Assembly (NCBI GenBank): GCA_937910685.1
Contig: CALEMP010000202.1
Coordinates: 24,040-88,039 of the forward strand
Length of the DNA: 64,000 nucleotides
Source of the DNA: an uncultured bacterium
Lineage (GTDB): Bacteria > Planctomycetota > UBA1135 > GCA-002686595
Direction: 5' to 3'
Below, in pieces: positions 1 to 8,490 of this stretch. A program made the translations under genes and the position numbers. Under the pieces are notes generated by a model that ran no database searches, was not told the origin of the DNA, and saw only the letters and a list, made by a program, of their open reading frames with translations. The stretch's first letter is position 1. Each line of letters begins with the position of its first letter.

Positions 1-172
1 CGGCCACCTGATCTTCATCGGTCAGGTCCACGCCCAGCGCACTCACCCCTGGTGCTTCGCGCAGATCGGTTCCAAGGGTCGCGACCCCTTCGGGTACGGC
101 CAACAGCAGTTGGCTGCCCAACATGCCGGCCGCACCGGTGATCAGGACTTTATTTGAATTGCTCTCGTTCAT
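1..172 (-). CDS. rmlD: dTDP-4-dehydrorhamnose reductase-like protein, N-terminal fragment
   Basis: The gene is cut by the left window edge, so only about 57 residues are visible. They begin MNESNSNKVLITGAAGMLGS, a beta strand followed by a GxxGxxG-type NAD(P)-binding turn of the extended SDR fold. RmlD-like reductases carry out the last step of dTDP-L-rhamnose synthesis, and the gene lies 57 bp downstream of rmlA in the same orientation. The substrate assignment therefore rests on context plus the GAAGMLG loop. Another sugar-nucleotide reductase or epimerase is possible because the catalytic YxxxK part is outside the window. Confidence 0.6.
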   Translation of the reverse strand, partial: MNESNSNKVLITGAAGMLGSQLLLAVPEGVATLGTDLREAPGVSALGVDLTDEDQVA

Positions 173-229
173 GGGTGCCGTTTGGTTTACCTGACTCGAA
201 GTTCGCTTAGATCGGGCTTGGCGAAATAC

Positions 230-961
230 TTAGTCCAAATGGTTGGCGCCACTTTCCGCAACGAGGTTGGCTGCTTGGTGGAGGGACTGGAAAGTGCCTG
301 CGTCGGTCCACCAGCCCTCAAGCACGTCTGCAGTCAAGCTGCCGTCCTTGATGTACCAATTGTTCACGTCTGTGATTTCAAATTCGCCGCGAGCGGACGG
401 CTCAAGGGAGTTGATGATCTCAAAGACCCGCGCGTCGTACATGTAAATGCCGATCACTGCCAGGTTCGAAACCGGGTTCTCCGGCTTCTCGACGATCTCC
501 ACCACGCGCCCCTTGTCCATGGTTGCCACGCCAAAACGCTCGGGGTCATGAACCTCCTTGAGCAAAATCTTGCCACCGCTACCCTGGGCAACGAAGGCTT
601 CCACGGCCGCCTTAATATTGCGCTCGATCAGATTGTCACCCAGCACCACGGTTAGGGGCTCACCAGCGGCCCAGTGCTCGCACAGGCCAAGGGCTTCCGC
701 GATACCCCCTTCGCCCTCTTGGTAGGTGTAGTTCAGGTGCTTCAGCCCAAACTCCTTGCCGTTACCCAGGAGGGACAAAAAGTCCCCTGACTTGCGCCCG
801 CCTGTGACGATCATGATGTCCGTAATTCCGGCGTTGACCAGGGTTTGGATCGGGTAATAGATCATCGGCCGGTCAAAAACCGGCAGCAGGTGCTTGTTGG
901 TGATCTTGGTCAGAGGAAAAAGCCTCGTACCAAGGCCGCCAGCCAAAATGACGCCTTTCAT
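230..961 (-). CDS. rmlA: Glucose-1-phosphate thymidylyltransferase (short form)
   Basis: This enzyme would join glucose-1-phosphate and dTTP into dTDP-glucose, the first step of dTDP-deoxysugar synthesis, in the cytoplasm. The 243-residue protein starts with MKGVILAGGLGTRLFPLT, the nucleotide-binding GGxGTRL loop, followed by NKHLLPVFDRPMIYYP. Later elements are VVLGDN, the EKP segment after residue 155, and GTFQSLHQA near the end. At 243 residues it is shorter than the roughly 290-residue enterobacterial RmlA and matches the short form that lacks the C-terminal dimer extension. It sits between the epimerase (95 bp upstream) and the rmlD-like fragment downstream. A different nucleotide preference, such as UTP, cannot be excluded from sequence alone. 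Confidence 0.88.
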   Translation of the reverse strand: MKGVILAGGLGTRLFPLTKITNKHLLPVFDRPMIYYPIQTLVNAGITDIMIVTGGRKSGDFLSLLGNGKEFGLKHLNYTYQEGEGGIAEALGLCEHWAAGEPLTVVLGDNLIERNIKAAVEAFVAQGSGGKILLKEVHDPERFGVATMDKGRVVEIVEKPENPVSNLAVIGIYMYDARVFEIINSLEPSARGEFEITDVNNWYIKDGSLTADVLEGWWTDAGTFQSLHQAANLVAESGANHLD

Positions 962-1055
962 GATTTGGGTTCCTAAAGTTGCGGGGTTGGGGGGAAACGG
1001 AGTATTTCGGGCAGCAAGTTACCCGAAAGCGGTCCGTCCGGGGGCTTCTAGTCCC

Positions 1056-2006
1056 TCAGGGGCGGGCACGATACCACGCCACGAAACGTTCGAGGCCCTC
1101 GGTCACTGGAACTTGGGGGTCATAGGCAAGCATTTCACGGGCCTTAGAGACATCCGCATAGGTCACCGGAACGTCCCCCGGCTGGCTGGGGAGGCGCTCA
1201 AGCAGGGGCTCTTGACCGCAGGCGATGCCAATCTGGGCAACCAGCTCCGACAGGGTGGTAGTGGCGGATTCTCCTAAATTGTAGATCTCATAGGCTCCGC
1301 AGCGGTCCAGAGCCTGCACCACGCCCCCCACGATGTCGCTCACATAGGTGTAATCCCGCCGGCTGCTGCCATCTCCAAAGAAGGGGATGGGCTCGCCCTC
1401 ATGAACGCAGCGCACGAAGCGATGGATTGCCATCTCCGGCCGTTGACGCGGCCCATAGACCGTGAAGAAACGCAGGCAGGTGGTTGGAATCTGATACAGA
1501 TGATGAAACGTCCAACACAGCAACTCGCCAGCGCGCTTCGTGGCTGCATAGGGCGAAACCGGACGGGATACATCATCGTCCTCCTCAAAAGGCACCTTCT
1601 CATTGCCCCCATAGACGCTGGAAGAAGAAGCAAACACAAAGCGCGTTTTGGGGCGCTTCTGCAAGGCTTCTAAAATCAGGGTGGTCCCGCGCAGATTCAC
1701 GTCTTGATAGAGCTGGGGATCATCCAGGCTTGGACGAACCCCCGCCATGGCCGCGAGGTGAACCACCCCATCGAAGCCATCCTGAACGATCAGGCGGTGG
1801 ATGAGATCCTGGTCGCGGATGTCGCCCTCGATGATTTCACCTCCCGCTGCCAAGACCAACTCAGCGTTCTCGCGCTTGATCCTGGGGTCATAGAAGTCAT
1901 TGAAGTTGTCGAGTACAACCACCTCATCCCCACGCCCCAACAGCGCTTCCGCAAGATGAGATCCAATGAACCCGGCGCCTCCGGTCACAAGATAACGGCT
2001 ACTCAT
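1056..2006 (-). CDS. UDP-glucuronate 4-epimerase-like NAD-dependent epimerase
   Basis: A 316-residue extended SDR enzyme. The N-terminus [18 protein letters not shown] holds the GxxGxxG NAD-binding motif. The DNFNDFYDP segment near residues 33-41 is typical of UDP-glucuronate 4-epimerases, which make UDP-galacturonate. SSSSVYGG and YAATKRAGE give the catalytic Ser/Tyr/Lys set, and FTVYGPRQRPEMA is the family signature. The start codon overlaps the glmS stop as ATGA (4 bp), so the two genes are probably translationally coupled. A UDP-glucose 4-epimerase activity is the main alternative. Confidence 0.82.
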   Translation of the reverse strand: MSSRYLVTGGAGFIGSHLAEALLGRGDEVVVLDNFNDFYDPRIKRENAELVLAAGGEIIEGDIRDQDLIHRLIVQDGFDGVVHLAAMAGVRPSLDDPQLYQDVNLRGTTLILEALQKRPKTRFVFASSSSVYGGNEKVPFEEDDDVSRPVSPYAATKRAGELLCWTFHHLYQIPTTCLRFFTVYGPRQRPEMAIHRFVRCVHEGEPIPFFGDGSSRRDYTYVSDIVGGVVQALDRCGAYEIYNLGESATTTLSELVAQIGIACGQEPLLERLPSQPGDVPVTYADVSKAREMLAYDPQVPVTEGLERFVAWYRARP

Positions 2007-3844
2007 TCGACGGTCACACTCTTAGCTAGGTTTCGTGGTTTATCAATATCGCAGCCCCTTTGCTCCGCAATGTAGTAGGAGAACAACTGCAAGGGAATCA
2101 CGTTCAACAGGGGCGACAGAATGTCAAGGGCTGTGGGCACCATGCAAACATCCCGAGCCAGATCGTGGGTCGCTTGATCCGAGCCCACGCTCAAGACCAC
2201 CCCCCCGCGGGCCTGCACTTGCTCCACATTGGAGCGCATCTTGTCGGCAAGGGGCGACTGCCCATTCAGACAGACGATGGTCATGCCCGGATCAATCAAG
2301 GCGATGGGCCCGTGCTTCATTTCGCCGGCCGCATAGCCTTCAGCGTGCACATAGGAGATTTCCTTCAGCTTCAATGCACCCTCAAGGGCGATCGGGTAAT
2401 TGATCCCGCGCCCGATGAATAGAAAACCCTTGGCCGCCGCATGGCGGCGCGCCACGGAGCGCATGTCCTCGCACTTGGACTGGGTCAGGAGCTGTTCCAT
2501 CTGGGAGCGCAAGCCCCGCATCCCCTGCAGGAGCTCACGGGCGCGTTCAACACTCAGGGTGCCTTTGGCGCGACCCAGACGAATGGCGAAGAGAATGCCC
2601 GCCGCCACTTGGGCAGTGAAAGCCTTTGTGCTGGCGACTCCGATTTCGGGCCCTGCGTGGGTCAAAATCACAGCATCAGCCTCGCGCACCTGACTGGCCC
2701 CCTGCACGTTGCAAATTGCCAACACCCGGGCGCCTAACTTTTGGCAGAGGCGTGTGGCGGCCAGGGTATCCGCGGTCTCGCCGGATTGGGTCAGGGCTAA
2801 GGCCAAGGTGTTTTTCGCCAGCACGGGGCCCCGATAACGGAACTCACTGGCAAAGTCCACATCCACCGGCACCCGGGCCAATTCCTCGATCGCATAGCGC
2901 GTGACTAAACCCGCGTGCAAGGCCGTTCCGCAAGCGACCACTTGAATGCGTTCCACTTGTCGCAGAACATCATCTTCCAGCCCGGGCAAGATGACATCCC
3001 CGGCCTCTTCGTCCATACGGTCAAAAACCGTACGGGCCAAGACATCGGGCTGCTCATGAATCTCCTTGAGCATGTGATGGGGCCAGGGCCCCTTGTTGGC
3101 TTCCATGGGATCCCAATCGATGGCCTCGGGCGCGCGCTCCACGGGTTTCCCTTCCGCATCAAACAAGGTGTAGCCTCCTGCAGTCAAGATCCCCATGTCC
3201 CCGTCTTCGAGAAACACCACATCGCTCGAGTGGGGCAGCAGGGCCAAGAGATCCGAACCCAAGTAGGTCCCGCCTGGACCTTGGGCCACCACGAGCGGAG
3301 GCCCCTGGCGCGCGCAAAGAATTGCCGGGCCCGTGTCCGTATCCAAAAGGAGCGCCACCGCGTAGTAACCCTCCACTCGGGCGAGAGCGGCGCGCAGGGC
3401 TGCGAGGGGTTCGTCAGGAGCGGCGGTCAGCCCCCCGGCGATCAGATGGCCCAAGACCTCGGAGTCGGTCTGGGAAACGAACTTGATGCCCTTAGCCGCA
3501 AGCTCTTGCCTAAGGCTTTGATGGTTCTCGATGATCCCGTTGTGGACCATAGCCAATGCCCCGCCTCCCGCCATGTGGGGGTGTGCATTGAGGTCGCTGG
3601 GGGGCCCATGGGTCGCCCAACGGGTGTGCCCGATTCCGGCGCTGGCCCCGGCTAAAGCCCCATCCTCAAGGGCTTCTTCCAGGTTAGCAAGCCGCCCCTG
3701 CTTCTTGCGCAGAAGGATCTCCTGCCCCGTATGGACAGCGATGCCCGCACTGTCGTAGCCGCGATACTCCAGGACCCTCAAGCCCTCGACCAGGGCCGAA
3801 AGCACCGGCTCGCCCTGGCGAATGGCTCCAATGATACCGCACAT
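2003..3844 (-). CDS. glmS: Glutamine-fructose-6-phosphate aminotransferase (isomerizing)
   Basis: Makes glucosamine-6-phosphate from fructose-6-phosphate and glutamine, the entry to UDP-GlcNAc for peptidoglycan and glycans. I place the start at 3844 because GlmS needs an N-terminal catalytic cysteine and the protein begins MCGIIGAIRQGE; the frame is open further upstream but has no homology there. The 613 residues comprise an Ntn glutaminase domain (LEYRGYDSAGIAV, HTRWATHG, HNGIIENH) and two SIS sugar-isomerase domains (ACGTALHAG, SQSGETADT, ALEGALKLKEISY), ending in DKPRNLAKSVTVE as expected. It starts 10 bp after the UDP-xylose synthase stop and overlaps the next gene by 4 bp, so it is part of the nucleotide-sugar operon. 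Confidence 0.96.
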   Translation of the reverse strand: MCGIIGAIRQGEPVLSALVEGLRVLEYRGYDSAGIAVHTGQEILLRKKQGRLANLEEALEDGALAGASAGIGHTRWATHGPPSDLNAHPHMAGGGALAMVHNGIIENHQSLRQELAAKGIKFVSQTDSEVLGHLIAGGLTAAPDEPLAALRAALARVEGYYAVALLLDTDTGPAILCARQGPPLVVAQGPGGTYLGSDLLALLPHSSDVVFLEDGDMGILTAGGYTLFDAEGKPVERAPEAIDWDPMEANKGPWPHHMLKEIHEQPDVLARTVFDRMDEEAGDVILPGLEDDVLRQVERIQVVACGTALHAGLVTRYAIEELARVPVDVDFASEFRYRGPVLAKNTLALALTQSGETADTLAATRLCQKLGARVLAICNVQGASQVREADAVILTHAGPEIGVASTKAFTAQVAAGILFAIRLGRAKGTLSVERARELLQGMRGLRSQMEQLLTQSKCEDMRSVARRHAAAKGFLFIGRGINYPIALEGALKLKEISYVHAEGYAAGEMKHGPIALIDPGMTIVCLNGQSPLADKMRSNVEQVQARGGVVLSVGSDQATHDLARDVCMVPTALDILSPLLNVIPLQLFSYYIAEQRGCDIDKPRNLAKSVTVE

Positions 3845-3854
3845 ATTGAAAGCC

Positions 3855-4796
3855 CTAGAGGGTCCCCACTCGTTCTTGGAAAGAGGTAAGGGTGCGCTTG
3901 AGCCCACTGGCCAGATCAACCTTTGGCTCCCAGCCCAGCAACTTACGCGCCTTAGTGATGTCGGGCTGGCGCACCTTGGGGTCATCCACGGGTAAGTCCC
4001 GGTAGACCACCTTGGACTTAGATCCGGTCAACTCGATCACCCGCTCAGCAAATTCCTTGATCGAGATCTCGGTGGGATTGCCGATATTCACCGGCAGATT
4101 CTCGTCAGACCAAAGCAGGCGCATAATGCCCTCGACCAGGTCATCCACATAGCAGAACGAACGGGTCTGGGATCCGTCCCCAAAGACGGTCACGTCTTCT
4201 CCACGCAGGCCTTGGGACATGAACGCCGGCAGTGCACGGCCATCGTTCAAACGCATGCGCGGGCCATAGGTGTTGAAGATACGCACGATGCGCGTCTCGA
4301 CCTGGTGATAGCGATGATAGGCCATGGTCATCGCCTCGGCAAAACGCTTGGCCTCGTCGTAAACCCCGCGGGGCCCCACCGGATTTACGTTGCCCCAGTA
4401 GTCCTCGGATTGGGGGTGCACCAAAGGGTCGCCGTAGCACTCCGATGTGGAGGCGATCAAGATCCGAGCACCCTTGGCCTTGGCCAGTCCGAGCACTTTG
4501 TGGGTTCCAAGGGAGCCTACCTTTAGGGTTTGAATCGGCAACTCCAAGTAGTCGATGGGACTCGCCGGTGACGCAAAGTGCATGATCACGTCCAAGTCCC
4601 CCGCCACGTGAATGAACTCGGTCACATCCTGATGGATGAAGTGAAAGCGAGGATTGGGCATCAAGGCCTCGATGTTGACCAAGTCCCCCGTAACGAGGTT
4701 GTCCATACAGAGGACCTCATGGCCCTCCCCAAGGAAGCGCTCACAGAGATGGCTGCCTAGAAAGCCGGCGCCGCCGGTAACGAGAATCCGTTTCAT
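3855..4796 (-). CDS. UDP-glucuronate decarboxylase (UDP-xylose synthase)
   Basis: A 313-residue extended SDR that would oxidise and decarboxylate UDP-glucuronate to UDP-xylose. Family-diagnostic segments are all present: [14 protein letters not shown] at the N-terminus, [28 protein letters not shown], and the block [17 protein letters not shown], which carries the catalytic Tyr and Lys (YDEAK). [15 protein letters not shown] and [18 protein letters not shown] follow. These segments are much closer to UXS than to dTDP-glucose 4,6-dehydratases. The gene stands directly upstream of glmS in the operon. With the UDP-glucuronate epimerase it implies xylose and galacturonate as building blocks, although no UDP-glucose dehydrogenase is seen in this window. 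Confidence 0.93.
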   Translation of the reverse strand: MKRILVTGGAGFLGSHLCERFLGEGHEVLCMDNLVTGDLVNIEALMPNPRFHFIHQDVTEFIHVAGDLDVIMHFASPASPIDYLELPIQTLKVGSLGTHKVLGLAKAKGARILIASTSECYGDPLVHPQSEDYWGNVNPVGPRGVYDEAKRFAEAMTMAYHRYHQVETRIVRIFNTYGPRMRLNDGRALPAFMSQGLRGEDVTVFGDGSQTRSFCYVDDLVEGIMRLLWSDENLPVNIGNPTEISIKEFAERVIELTGSKSKVVYRDLPVDDPKVRQPDITKARKLLGWEPKVDLASGLKRTLTSFQERVGTL

Positions 4797-4882
4797 GGTC
4801 TAGGTCTTTGCCTGAGATGAGTGTTGCACGAGTGAAAACTGAAAGCTGAAAGCAAGGTAGTGCTGGAGGTGCCCCAAGGGGC

Positions 4883-5734
4883 TCACTCCGTGACCTCGGT
4901 ACTGGCAGCCTGCTTAGCCGCAGAACTCACGTGGGCCAGATCGGAAAGGCGCAGGCGCTGGTCGTTGACGGCAACCACTTGCACGCCCAAGGCACTCACG
5001 CCCTGGCCACTGAGCAAGTCGAACTGAACATGGCCGTCAGAATTTCCCGGAAGCAAGACTCCCGGCCCTAGCACGAGGGGCACAGCCCCCACACTTCCAG
5101 AGACCTTATAATCGGGATCAATCATTCGCGGCGCGGAGCCGCTGGGCAGCAGGGGCAGGTGAATTACATCCCCGGGGGTCAGCACAATGCGTTTTGTCCC
5201 GAAGGCCAAAACCGCTTGGGTGTAACCACGGTGGCGCAGCTCGAACACCTCAGGGCTTACCTTTTCCACGTAGAAAGGTCCCCCATCACCCAAGAGGTGA
5301 GAGCCACCCGGAAGGCGCACCACTTCTCCTTCTTCCATTTCGACGCTAGCCCGCTCAAGCTGCATGAACGAGACAAAGGGTTCGCCCCTCGAAGGTGAGC
5401 CAATCACCATAATCCCGTTGCCATGCATCCGAGCCACGGAACCACCAGGGAAGATCAACTCAGCCCGTCCGCCCGCGTCGGTTAGAACGGCAGCCCCCGC
5501 ATGGATACGTGCTTGGCGATCATAGAAGTGCAGGCGGTGAACCGAGGTCTGACCCGCACGCTTAACGTGCACCGTATCAGCATGGCGCACCAATAGGGCC
5601 TCTTCAGGCCCTTCTAGGAGCATGTCAGTGAAGCCCGGGGGTAGGTTCTCGGGGCCACCCATGGGGCTGGGGTAGCGATGGGCATTGCAACCGGCAAGGA
5701 TGCACAAGACGAGCAGGTAAGTAGTTTTGATCAT
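4883..5734 (-). CDS. Predicted FecR-like lipoprotein of unknown role
   Basis: A 283-residue protein with a lipoprotein signal ([19 protein letters not shown], lipobox LAGC, lipidated Cys16), so it is probably exported and membrane-anchored. Residues 80-190 contain short beta-rich segments such as [17 protein letters not shown] and [14 protein letters not shown]. These resemble the FecR/LPS-transport-like beta-helix that senses or carries envelope signals; this is a weak similarity read by eye. It overlaps accC by 4 bp, so it is probably co-transcribed with the acc genes, and it precedes the nucleotide-sugar operon. There is no cytoplasmic FecR-type anti-sigma region and no sigma factor nearby, so a regulatory role is not supported. 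Confidence 0.7.
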   Translation of the reverse strand: MIKTTYLLVLCILAGCNAHRYPSPMGGPENLPPGFTDMLLEGPEEALLVRHADTVHVKRAGQTSVHRLHFYDRQARIHAGAAVLTDAGGRAELIFPGGSVARMHGNGIMVIGSPSRGEPFVSFMQLERASVEMEEGEVVRLPGGSHLLGDGGPFYVEKVSPEVFELRHRGYTQAVLAFGTKRIVLTPGDVIHLPLLPSGSAPRMIDPDYKVSGSVGAVPLVLGPGVLLPGNSDGHVQFDLLSGQGVSALGVQVVAVNDQRLRLSDLAHVSSAAKQAASTEVTE

Positions 5735-7089
5735 GATCCTTCTTTATGGGATGAGAACCAGCGCTCGACAAATCCAGTGTCATGGGCGCCTCCACGGAAT
5801 TCGGCATTGTTGAGGATTTCTTTGAGCAGCGGAATGGTCGTCGCCACCCCGTCAATCACGAACTCGTCCAAAGCGCGCAGCATGGTCTGGATCGCCTCGT
5901 CGCGGGTGGCGCGATGGACCAACAGTTTGCCGATCATCGAATCATAGTTCGGAGGAACGTGATAGCCACCGTAGCAGTGACTGTCCACGCGTACGCCGGG
6001 CCCGCCGGGGGGCACAAAGGCGCGCAGTTGGCCGGGGGATGGGCGGAAATCTTTGGTCGGGTCTTCCGCATTGATGCGACACTCAATGCAGTGACCGCTA
6101 TGCACAATGTCCTTCTGCCGGAACCGCAAGGGCATACCAGCAGCGGTACGAATTTGCTCGGCGATCAGGTCGAGGCCGGTAACCATTTCGGTCACCGTGT
6201 GCTCCACCTGGATGCGAGCGTTGACTTCAATGAAGTAGAAGTTCTGCTGGGCATCCACCAAAAACTCCACGGTGCCTGCAGTGGTGTAGTTGGAAGCTTT
6301 CGCCATGCGCACGGCGGCCTCACCAATCTTGATGCGCAGCTTCGGAGAGAGGCTGGTGCTCGGGGATTCCTCGATTAATTTCTGGTGCCTGCGCTGAACG
6401 GAACAATCGCGCTCGCCCAAATGCACCACGTTGCCATCGAAATCCGCGAGGATTTGAACTTCCACGTGTCGCGGACGCTCGATGAACTTCTCGATGTAAA
6501 CATCCCCATCACCGAAAGCGGCTAAGGCTTCGGCCGACGCGGCGCGCAGACCGGTCTTAAGGCTGGGCTCGTTGCTGGCCACCCGCAATCCCCGGCCACC
6601 GCCGCCGGAGGTCGCCTTGATCATCACGGGATAGCCGATTTTCTGGGCCACACGGATGGCCTCGTTCTCGTCCTTGACCAAGCCATCGGATCCCGGGACC
6701 ACCGGGACCTTAGCCTCCATGGCAATCGCTCGGGCGCGAGCCTTATCCCCCACTGCGCTGATCACTTCAGGAGCGGGTCCGATGAAGCCGATCTTGCAGG
6801 AACGGCAAACCTCGGCAAAGTGCGCGTTCTCCGCTAGAAAACCATAGCCCGGGTGAATTGCATCCACATCCGCGATCTCGGCGGCGGCAATGATCGACGG
6901 TATATTGAGGTAAGACTCCGCTGCGGGAGCCGCCCCGATACAGATCGTCTCGTCCGCCTGGCGCAGGTACAAAGCGTCTGCATCGGCGCTGGAATAAACC
7001 GCAACGGTTTCAACGCCTAGCTCACGGCAGGCACGAATGATCCGCTGGGCAATTTCCCCACGGTTCGCAATCAGAATGCGTCGAAACAT
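5731..7089 (-). CDS. accC: Biotin carboxylase subunit of acetyl-CoA carboxylase
   Basis: ATP-dependent carboxylation of the biotin on AccB, the first half-reaction of malonyl-CoA formation for fatty acid synthesis. The 452 residues match the family length. Visible elements are the N-terminal [20 protein letters not shown], the ATP-grasp glycine loop [29 protein letters not shown], and [14 protein letters not shown], which contains the carboxylation-site glutamate and arginine. The start overlaps the accB stop by one base (TGATG), so AccB and AccC would be made in balanced amounts. The accA/accD carboxyltransferase genes are not in this window. Confidence 0.95.
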   Translation of the reverse strand: MFRRILIANRGEIAQRIIRACRELGVETVAVYSSADADALYLRQADETICIGAAPAAESYLNIPSIIAAAEIADVDAIHPGYGFLAENAHFAEVCRSCKIGFIGPAPEVISAVGDKARARAIAMEAKVPVVPGSDGLVKDENEAIRVAQKIGYPVMIKATSGGGGRGLRVASNEPSLKTGLRAASAEALAAFGDGDVYIEKFIERPRHVEVQILADFDGNVVHLGERDCSVQRRHQKLIEESPSTSLSPKLRIKIGEAAVRMAKASNYTTAGTVEFLVDAQQNFYFIEVNARIQVEHTVTEMVTGLDLIAEQIRTAAGMPLRFRQKDIVHSGHCIECRINAEDPTKDFRPSPGQLRAFVPPGGPGVRVDSHCYGGYHVPPNYDSMIGKLLVHRATRDEAIQTMLRALDEFVIDGVATTIPLLKEILNNAEFRGGAHDTGFVERWFSSHKEGS

Positions 7090-7574
7090 CAGCGCGGTTT
7101 AACGAGGAAAAGAGGCTGGCCGAATTCCACCGGCTCGCCGTTATCCACGAGCAGTTCGACAATCGACCCGCGACATTCTGCGCGGATCTCGTTCATGACC
7201 TTCATGGCCTCGACAATGCAGACCACCGAGTCTTCTTCGAGGTCATCTCCCACCGAGGAAAACGGAGCGTCCTCGGGAGACGGGGCATGGTAGAAGGTTC
7301 CCACTATGGGGCTTGTGATCTCGATCAATCCTTCTGCGCGACCTGGAGGAGCCACGGGTGGGGAGCCCGCTTCCGGAGGAAGGCCAACGGGAGCAGGTCC
7401 CGCCGCTGGGGTGTGGGCACTGCCCGGCACCATCAGTACCTGGGGGCCCGAGCCGGCTTCGGGGCCACGACGCAGGTGCACTTTAAGATGTGCCTGCTCG
7501 TCTTCGATTTTAAGCTCGGTCACCTCTCCGCGCTCCATGAGTCGGATTAGGTTTCGAATCAGCTTGAGGTCCAT
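7089..7574 (-). CDS. accB: Biotin carboxyl carrier protein of acetyl-CoA carboxylase
   Basis: Carries the biotin that shuttles CO2 between AccC and the carboxyltransferase. I place the start at the ATG at 7574, giving [16 protein letters not shown], because family members begin with this helix; an in-frame GTG at 7610 would add twelve residues. The protein then has a Pro/Ala/Gly-rich linker (about residues 55-85) and a C-terminal biotinyl domain with EAMKVMNEI. The lysine (residue 125 of this form) is the biotinylation site. The usual sequence is EAMKLMNEI, so one conservative Leu-to-Val change is present. It overlaps accC by one base. Confidence 0.92.
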   Translation of the reverse strand: MDLKLIRNLIRLMERGEVTELKIEDEQAHLKVHLRRGPEAGSGPQVLMVPGSAHTPAAGPAPVGLPPEAGSPPVAPPGRAEGLIEITSPIVGTFYHAPSPEDAPFSSVGDDLEEDSVVCIVEAMKVMNEIRAECRGSIVELLVDNGEPVEFGQPLFLVKPR

Positions 7575-7654
7575 GGATGGTGTCAGGGGGTTGCTAGGGT
7601 CGTTTTCCACGGGGACAGGGTACCCACCGGGGACCCGAGAACCCAGAGTTCAGC

Positions 7655-7670
7655 AAAAAGGAGGCTCCTT
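7655..7670 (-). terminator. Short intrinsic terminator after moaC
   Basis: On the minus strand the end of moaC runs into AAGGA-GCC-TCCTT followed at once by further T residues (TCCTTTTTG). The five-base-pair stem has a three-base loop and a T-tract, and it overlaps the moaC stop codon. This is the best T-tract terminator I see in the window, although the stem is short. It would separate moaC from the accB-accC operon. Confidence 0.45.
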
Positions 7671-8181
7671 AACCCTCACGTTTCCAAGGCCCGGACTTGC
7701 CGCCGCTCTTGGCGAGGAGCTCCACCCGCTGGATGGTGATGCCCTTAGAGAGGGCCTTGGTCATGTCATAGAGGGTCAAAGCCGCCACGCTGGCCCCGGT
7801 CATGGCTTCCATTTCGACCCCCGTACGGCCGCTGCAAATCGCCGTGCAGAGCACCTCAAGGCGGTTTTCATCCAATTGCTGGATCTCCACATCGACCCCG
7901 TCGAGGCCCAGGGGGTGACAAAGGGGGATCAGCAATCCAGTCTGCTTGGCGGCCCCCACCCCAGCGATGCGCGCCACCTCGAGCACCGGGCCCTTAGGTC
8001 CGCCCTCACGCAGGATGCCCTCGAGCAGGCCCTCGGGAAACTCCACAATCGCCCTTGCGGTGGCCTCTCGGTGGGTTTCGTGCTTGTGGGACACATCGAC
8101 CATGCGGGCCCGGGGGCCATCCACGCCCTCCGTCACATGGGAGAGGGAGCTGGCGAGAGGGTCTTGGCTTTCCTGGGTCAT
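7669..8181 (-). CDS. moaC: Cyclic pyranopterin monophosphate synthase
   Basis: Second enzyme of molybdenum cofactor synthesis, converting the MoaA product into cyclic pyranopterin monophosphate. The 170-residue protein has the family blocks SHVTEGVDGPRARMVDVS, KQTGLLIPLCHPL, GRTGVEMEAMTGASVAA and a C-terminal KSGGKSGPWKREG. The start at 8181 is preferred over the internal Met at 8103 because the residues upstream of MVDVS are conserved in the family. No other moa, moe or mog gene lies in this window, so moaC is isolated here. It is divergent from the S41 protease gene. Confidence 0.95.
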   Translation of the reverse strand: MTQESQDPLASSLSHVTEGVDGPRARMVDVSHKHETHREATARAIVEFPEGLLEGILREGGPKGPVLEVARIAGVGAAKQTGLLIPLCHPLGLDGVDVEIQQLDENRLEVLCTAICSGRTGVEMEAMTGASVAALTLYDMTKALSKGITIQRVELLAKSGGKSGPWKREG

Positions 8182-8490
8182 GGGGGTGCTGGGAGCTGGG
8201 TGGAGTGGTCTGGGGCTGAATTATGGCCCAGATCAAGCCCCCGGCGGGGACCAATCCTCAGAGCCCTAGGTCCTCCCCCTGTTTGTGGCCAAAAGAGGGC
8301 CGCGGCGCCCCTCGCCGCCGAATCAACGCTAGGTTTTGGTAACAGCACCTGCAATGATCCCCTTAGAGCCGTAGATTGAAACGAAGGAGAGGTCGTACCT
8401 CCCGCCGGAGCCCCCCACCTGCCGATACCTAGACCGCTGGGGCCCACAATGGCCCCGTCCACTGCTTTCAGCGTTATGTGCACAGCTTTC
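8182..8490. other. Divergent intergenic region moaC / S41 protease
   Basis: About 310 bp between two divergently transcribed genes, which must hold the promoters for both. I see no convincing -35/-10 pair, no small ORF with codon bias, and no recognisable riboswitch. A molybdenum-cofactor RNA would be an obvious candidate upstream of moaC, but no such fold can be asserted by eye. Confidence 0.4.

Noticed and set aside
3845..3985. N-terminal extension of glmS
   Set aside because: GlmS must begin with Met-Cys for its catalytic cysteine; the extension overlaps the neighbouring UDP-xylose synthase gene and has no homology.
7141..7160. TTATCCACG, a near DnaA box
   Set aside because: Single isolated match within accB coding sequence, with no AT-rich unwinding region or repeats, so not an origin.
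7306..8379. 357-residue plus-strand open frame over accB and moaC
   Set aside because: Both genes on the other strand are well-supported families; this frame is low-complexity and Gly/Arg-rich.
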